Shown one piece after another: positions 62,900 to 64,000 of a stretch of 64,000 nt of DNA. Every line of letters begins with the position of its first letter. The first letter of the stretch is position 1. The DNA comes from an uncultured Polaribacter sp. (lineage in GTDB: Bacteria > Bacteroidota > Bacteroidia > Flavobacteriales > Flavobacteriaceae), in NCBI RefSeq assembly GCF_947500975.1, contig NZ_CANMUE010000009.1:62001-126000 (forward strand), written 5' to 3'. Under the pieces are notes generated by a model. The model searched no databases. It was not told the DNA's origin and worked only from the letters and a program-made list of their open reading frames with translations. The position numbers were made by a program, and so were the translations under genes.

Positions 62900-62907
62900 C
62901 AAAAGTA
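62900..62907 (-). promoter_or_regulatory. -7 promoter element adjoining the hydrolase start codon
   Basis: The minus-strand TACTTTTG ends 4 bases before the ATG at 62895. The expected transcription start would coincide with the start codon, so the message may be leaderless. Confidence 0.5.
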
Positions 62908-62973
62908 AACCAACCAATTTGATTTGCATAACATCTTGTAAAATCGTAACATTACATTACCAAATTTTATAGA

Positions 62974-64000
62974 ATGCAAGAGGATAAAAACTTATCAGAA
63001 ATTGAAATTGAAGATCAAAAAATAATTGATAATAAAGAGTTAAGCCTTTTAGAATCTTTAATCCCTGTAGTTATTTTAATGGGGTTATTAGCTTACAATA
63101 TCTTTTTTGTAGAAGGGCAAGAATGGTTTGGGGGTTACACAAATCAATATATTTTATTAATTGGAGGTCTGGTTGCCGCAGCTGTTGGTTTTTTTAACAA
63201 AGTAACTATTCATAAAATGATTGCAGAGGTTTGGGAAAATTGGAAAAGTATTTTTGTACCTGTTTTAATTTTAGCTTTAGTAGGTGCATTGGCAGGAACT
63301 TGGTTGGTTAGTGGTATTATACCAGCAATGGTTTATTACGGTTTACAAGTTTTAAGTCCAGCAATATTTTTACCTGCTTGTGTAATCATTGCAGCAATAA
63401 TTTCTATTGCAACGGGTAGTTCTTGGACAACGTCTGCAACAGTTGGTATAGCTTTGGTTGGGATAGGAAGTGCGTTAGGTATACCTGCAGGAATGATTGC
63501 AGGAGCAGTAATTTCTGGGGCTTATTTTGGCGATAAAATGTCTCCACTTTCTGATACTACCAATTTAGCACCAGCAATGGCTGGTACAGATTTATTTACA
63601 CACATAAAATATATGGCATATACAACAGTGCCAACAATAGTAATAACATTAATTGTATTTGCTATTTTAAGCGGAACAATAGATACCACTGGTGGTGCAG
63701 ATATAAGTGATTTATTAACTTCTATAGACAATACATTTTACATTTCTCCTTGGTTATTTTTAGTTCCTATAGCTGTAATTGTAATGATTTTGATGAAAAC
63801 AAAACCATTAATAGCATTGGTGATTGGAGTATTTTTAGCAGCAATTTTTGCATTTATTTTTCAGACTGATGTACTAAGTTCGTTGTCAGCGTCAAAATTT
63901 CAATCAGTTTTAAATGCTATTTGGACAGATACTCAAGTTGAAACTAGTGATGAAAAATTAAGTGAATTATTTTCTTCTGGAGGAATTTTAGGAATGTTAT
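62974..64000 (+). CDS. nhaC: Na+/H+ antiporter NhaC family, cut by the window end
   Basis: The frame starts at the ATG at 62974 and is still open at the right edge, giving 342 codons. After a hydrophilic N-terminus of about 25 residues come repeated membrane helices. The stretch ATGSSWTTSATVGIALVGIG and SGAYFGDKMSPLSDTTNLAP are signatures of the NhaC antiporter family. It exchanges sodium for protons, as expected in a marine cell. It diverges from the membrane hydrolase gene, with 78 bases between start codons. Confidence 0.93.
   Translation, partial: MQEDKNLSEIEIEDQKIIDNKELSLLESLIPVVILMGLLAYNIFFVEGQEWFGGYTNQYILLIGGLVAAAVGFFNKVTIHKMIAEVWENWKSIFVPVLILALVGALAGTWLVSGIIPAMVYYGLQVLSPAIFLPACVIIAAIISIATGSSWTTSATVGIALVGIGSALGIPAGMIAGAVISGAYFGDKMSPLSDTTNLAPAMAGTDLFTHIKYMAYTTVPTIVITLIVFAILSGTIDTTGGADISDLLTSIDNTFYISPWLFLVPIAVIVMILMKTKPLIALVIGVFLAAIFAFIFQTDVLSSLSASKFQSVLNAIWTDTQVETSDEKLSELFSSGGILGML

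Noticed and set aside
1..64000. tRNA, rRNA, CRISPR arrays, insertion sequences or prophage
   Set aside because: Intergenic gaps are short, with no clover-leaf-like, regularly repeated or transposase-coding sequence seen by eye. A covariance scan was not available.

Overview
The window looks like chromosomal DNA of a marine-type member of the Flavobacteriaceae (Bacteroidota). It is AT-rich. It carries a full-length sprA gene for the type IX secretion translocon. Many genes have the Bacteroidota -7 promoter element (TAnnTTTG) just upstream. The class I ribonucleotide reductase carries its ATP-cone on the small subunit, a known flavobacterial arrangement. I cannot assign a genus from sequence alone; Polaribacter, Tenacibaculum or relatives would fit. 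I saw no rRNA, tRNA, CRISPR array, phage or insertion sequence. Nearly all of the window is coding.

Layout. 1-2.0 kb: the 3' end of an unknown gene, then a LacI regulator with a HAD phosphatase. 2.1-13.2 kb: a divergent accessory-looking locus. A leftward six-gene run encodes an FAD oxidoreductase, a membrane 4Fe-4S protein, a MORN-like protein, two GT2 glycosyltransferases and a polytopic glycosyltransferase. A rightward run encodes a beta-barrel protein, a GH113-like lipoprotein, a second lipoprotein and a small Omp85 protein. 13.3-15.4 kb: a phosphatase, a crotonase and a MOSC protein. 15.8-20.8 kb: part of the cytochrome c oxidase cluster (ctaB, two subunit III genes, subunit IV, SCO proteins, DUF420) without subunits I and II. 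20.9-25.4 kb: a TolC-type protein, tsaB, an MscS channel, DUF1304, dodecin and TonB. 25.4-36.2 kb: the leftward run maeB-ruvA-sprA-gcvH-vanZ-tonB. 36.4-41.0 kb: a DUF5686 protein, moaD, DUF3817, moaE and ctaA. 41.4-47.7 kb: nrdB, nrdA, dgt and dxs. 47.8-52.8 kb: tadA, a Bax-inhibitor-like protein, umuD, a DUF2007/zinc-ribbon gene, umuC and a MocR regulator. 52.9-64.0 kb: a TonB-dependent receptor, an NfeD/flotillin pair, two DUF3857 proteins, a CPBP protein, a membrane metal-dependent hydrolase and a truncated nhaC.

The genes fall into a few working groups. ctaB, ctaA and the 16-21 kb run build haem A and assemble the terminal oxidase. nrdBA and dgt set dNTP pools. umuC, DUF2007 and umuD look like a mutagenic-repair unit. 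sprA, the TonB proteins and the receptors serve the outer membrane. The points most worth following up are a MocR regulator that has lost its PLP-anchoring lysine and has repeated operator-like half-sites next to it, the divergent glycan/redox locus, a DUF2007/zinc-ribbon gene inside the umu operon, a cysteine-poor SCO-like partner, and a promoter-terminator unit that may be a small RNA ahead of ctaB.
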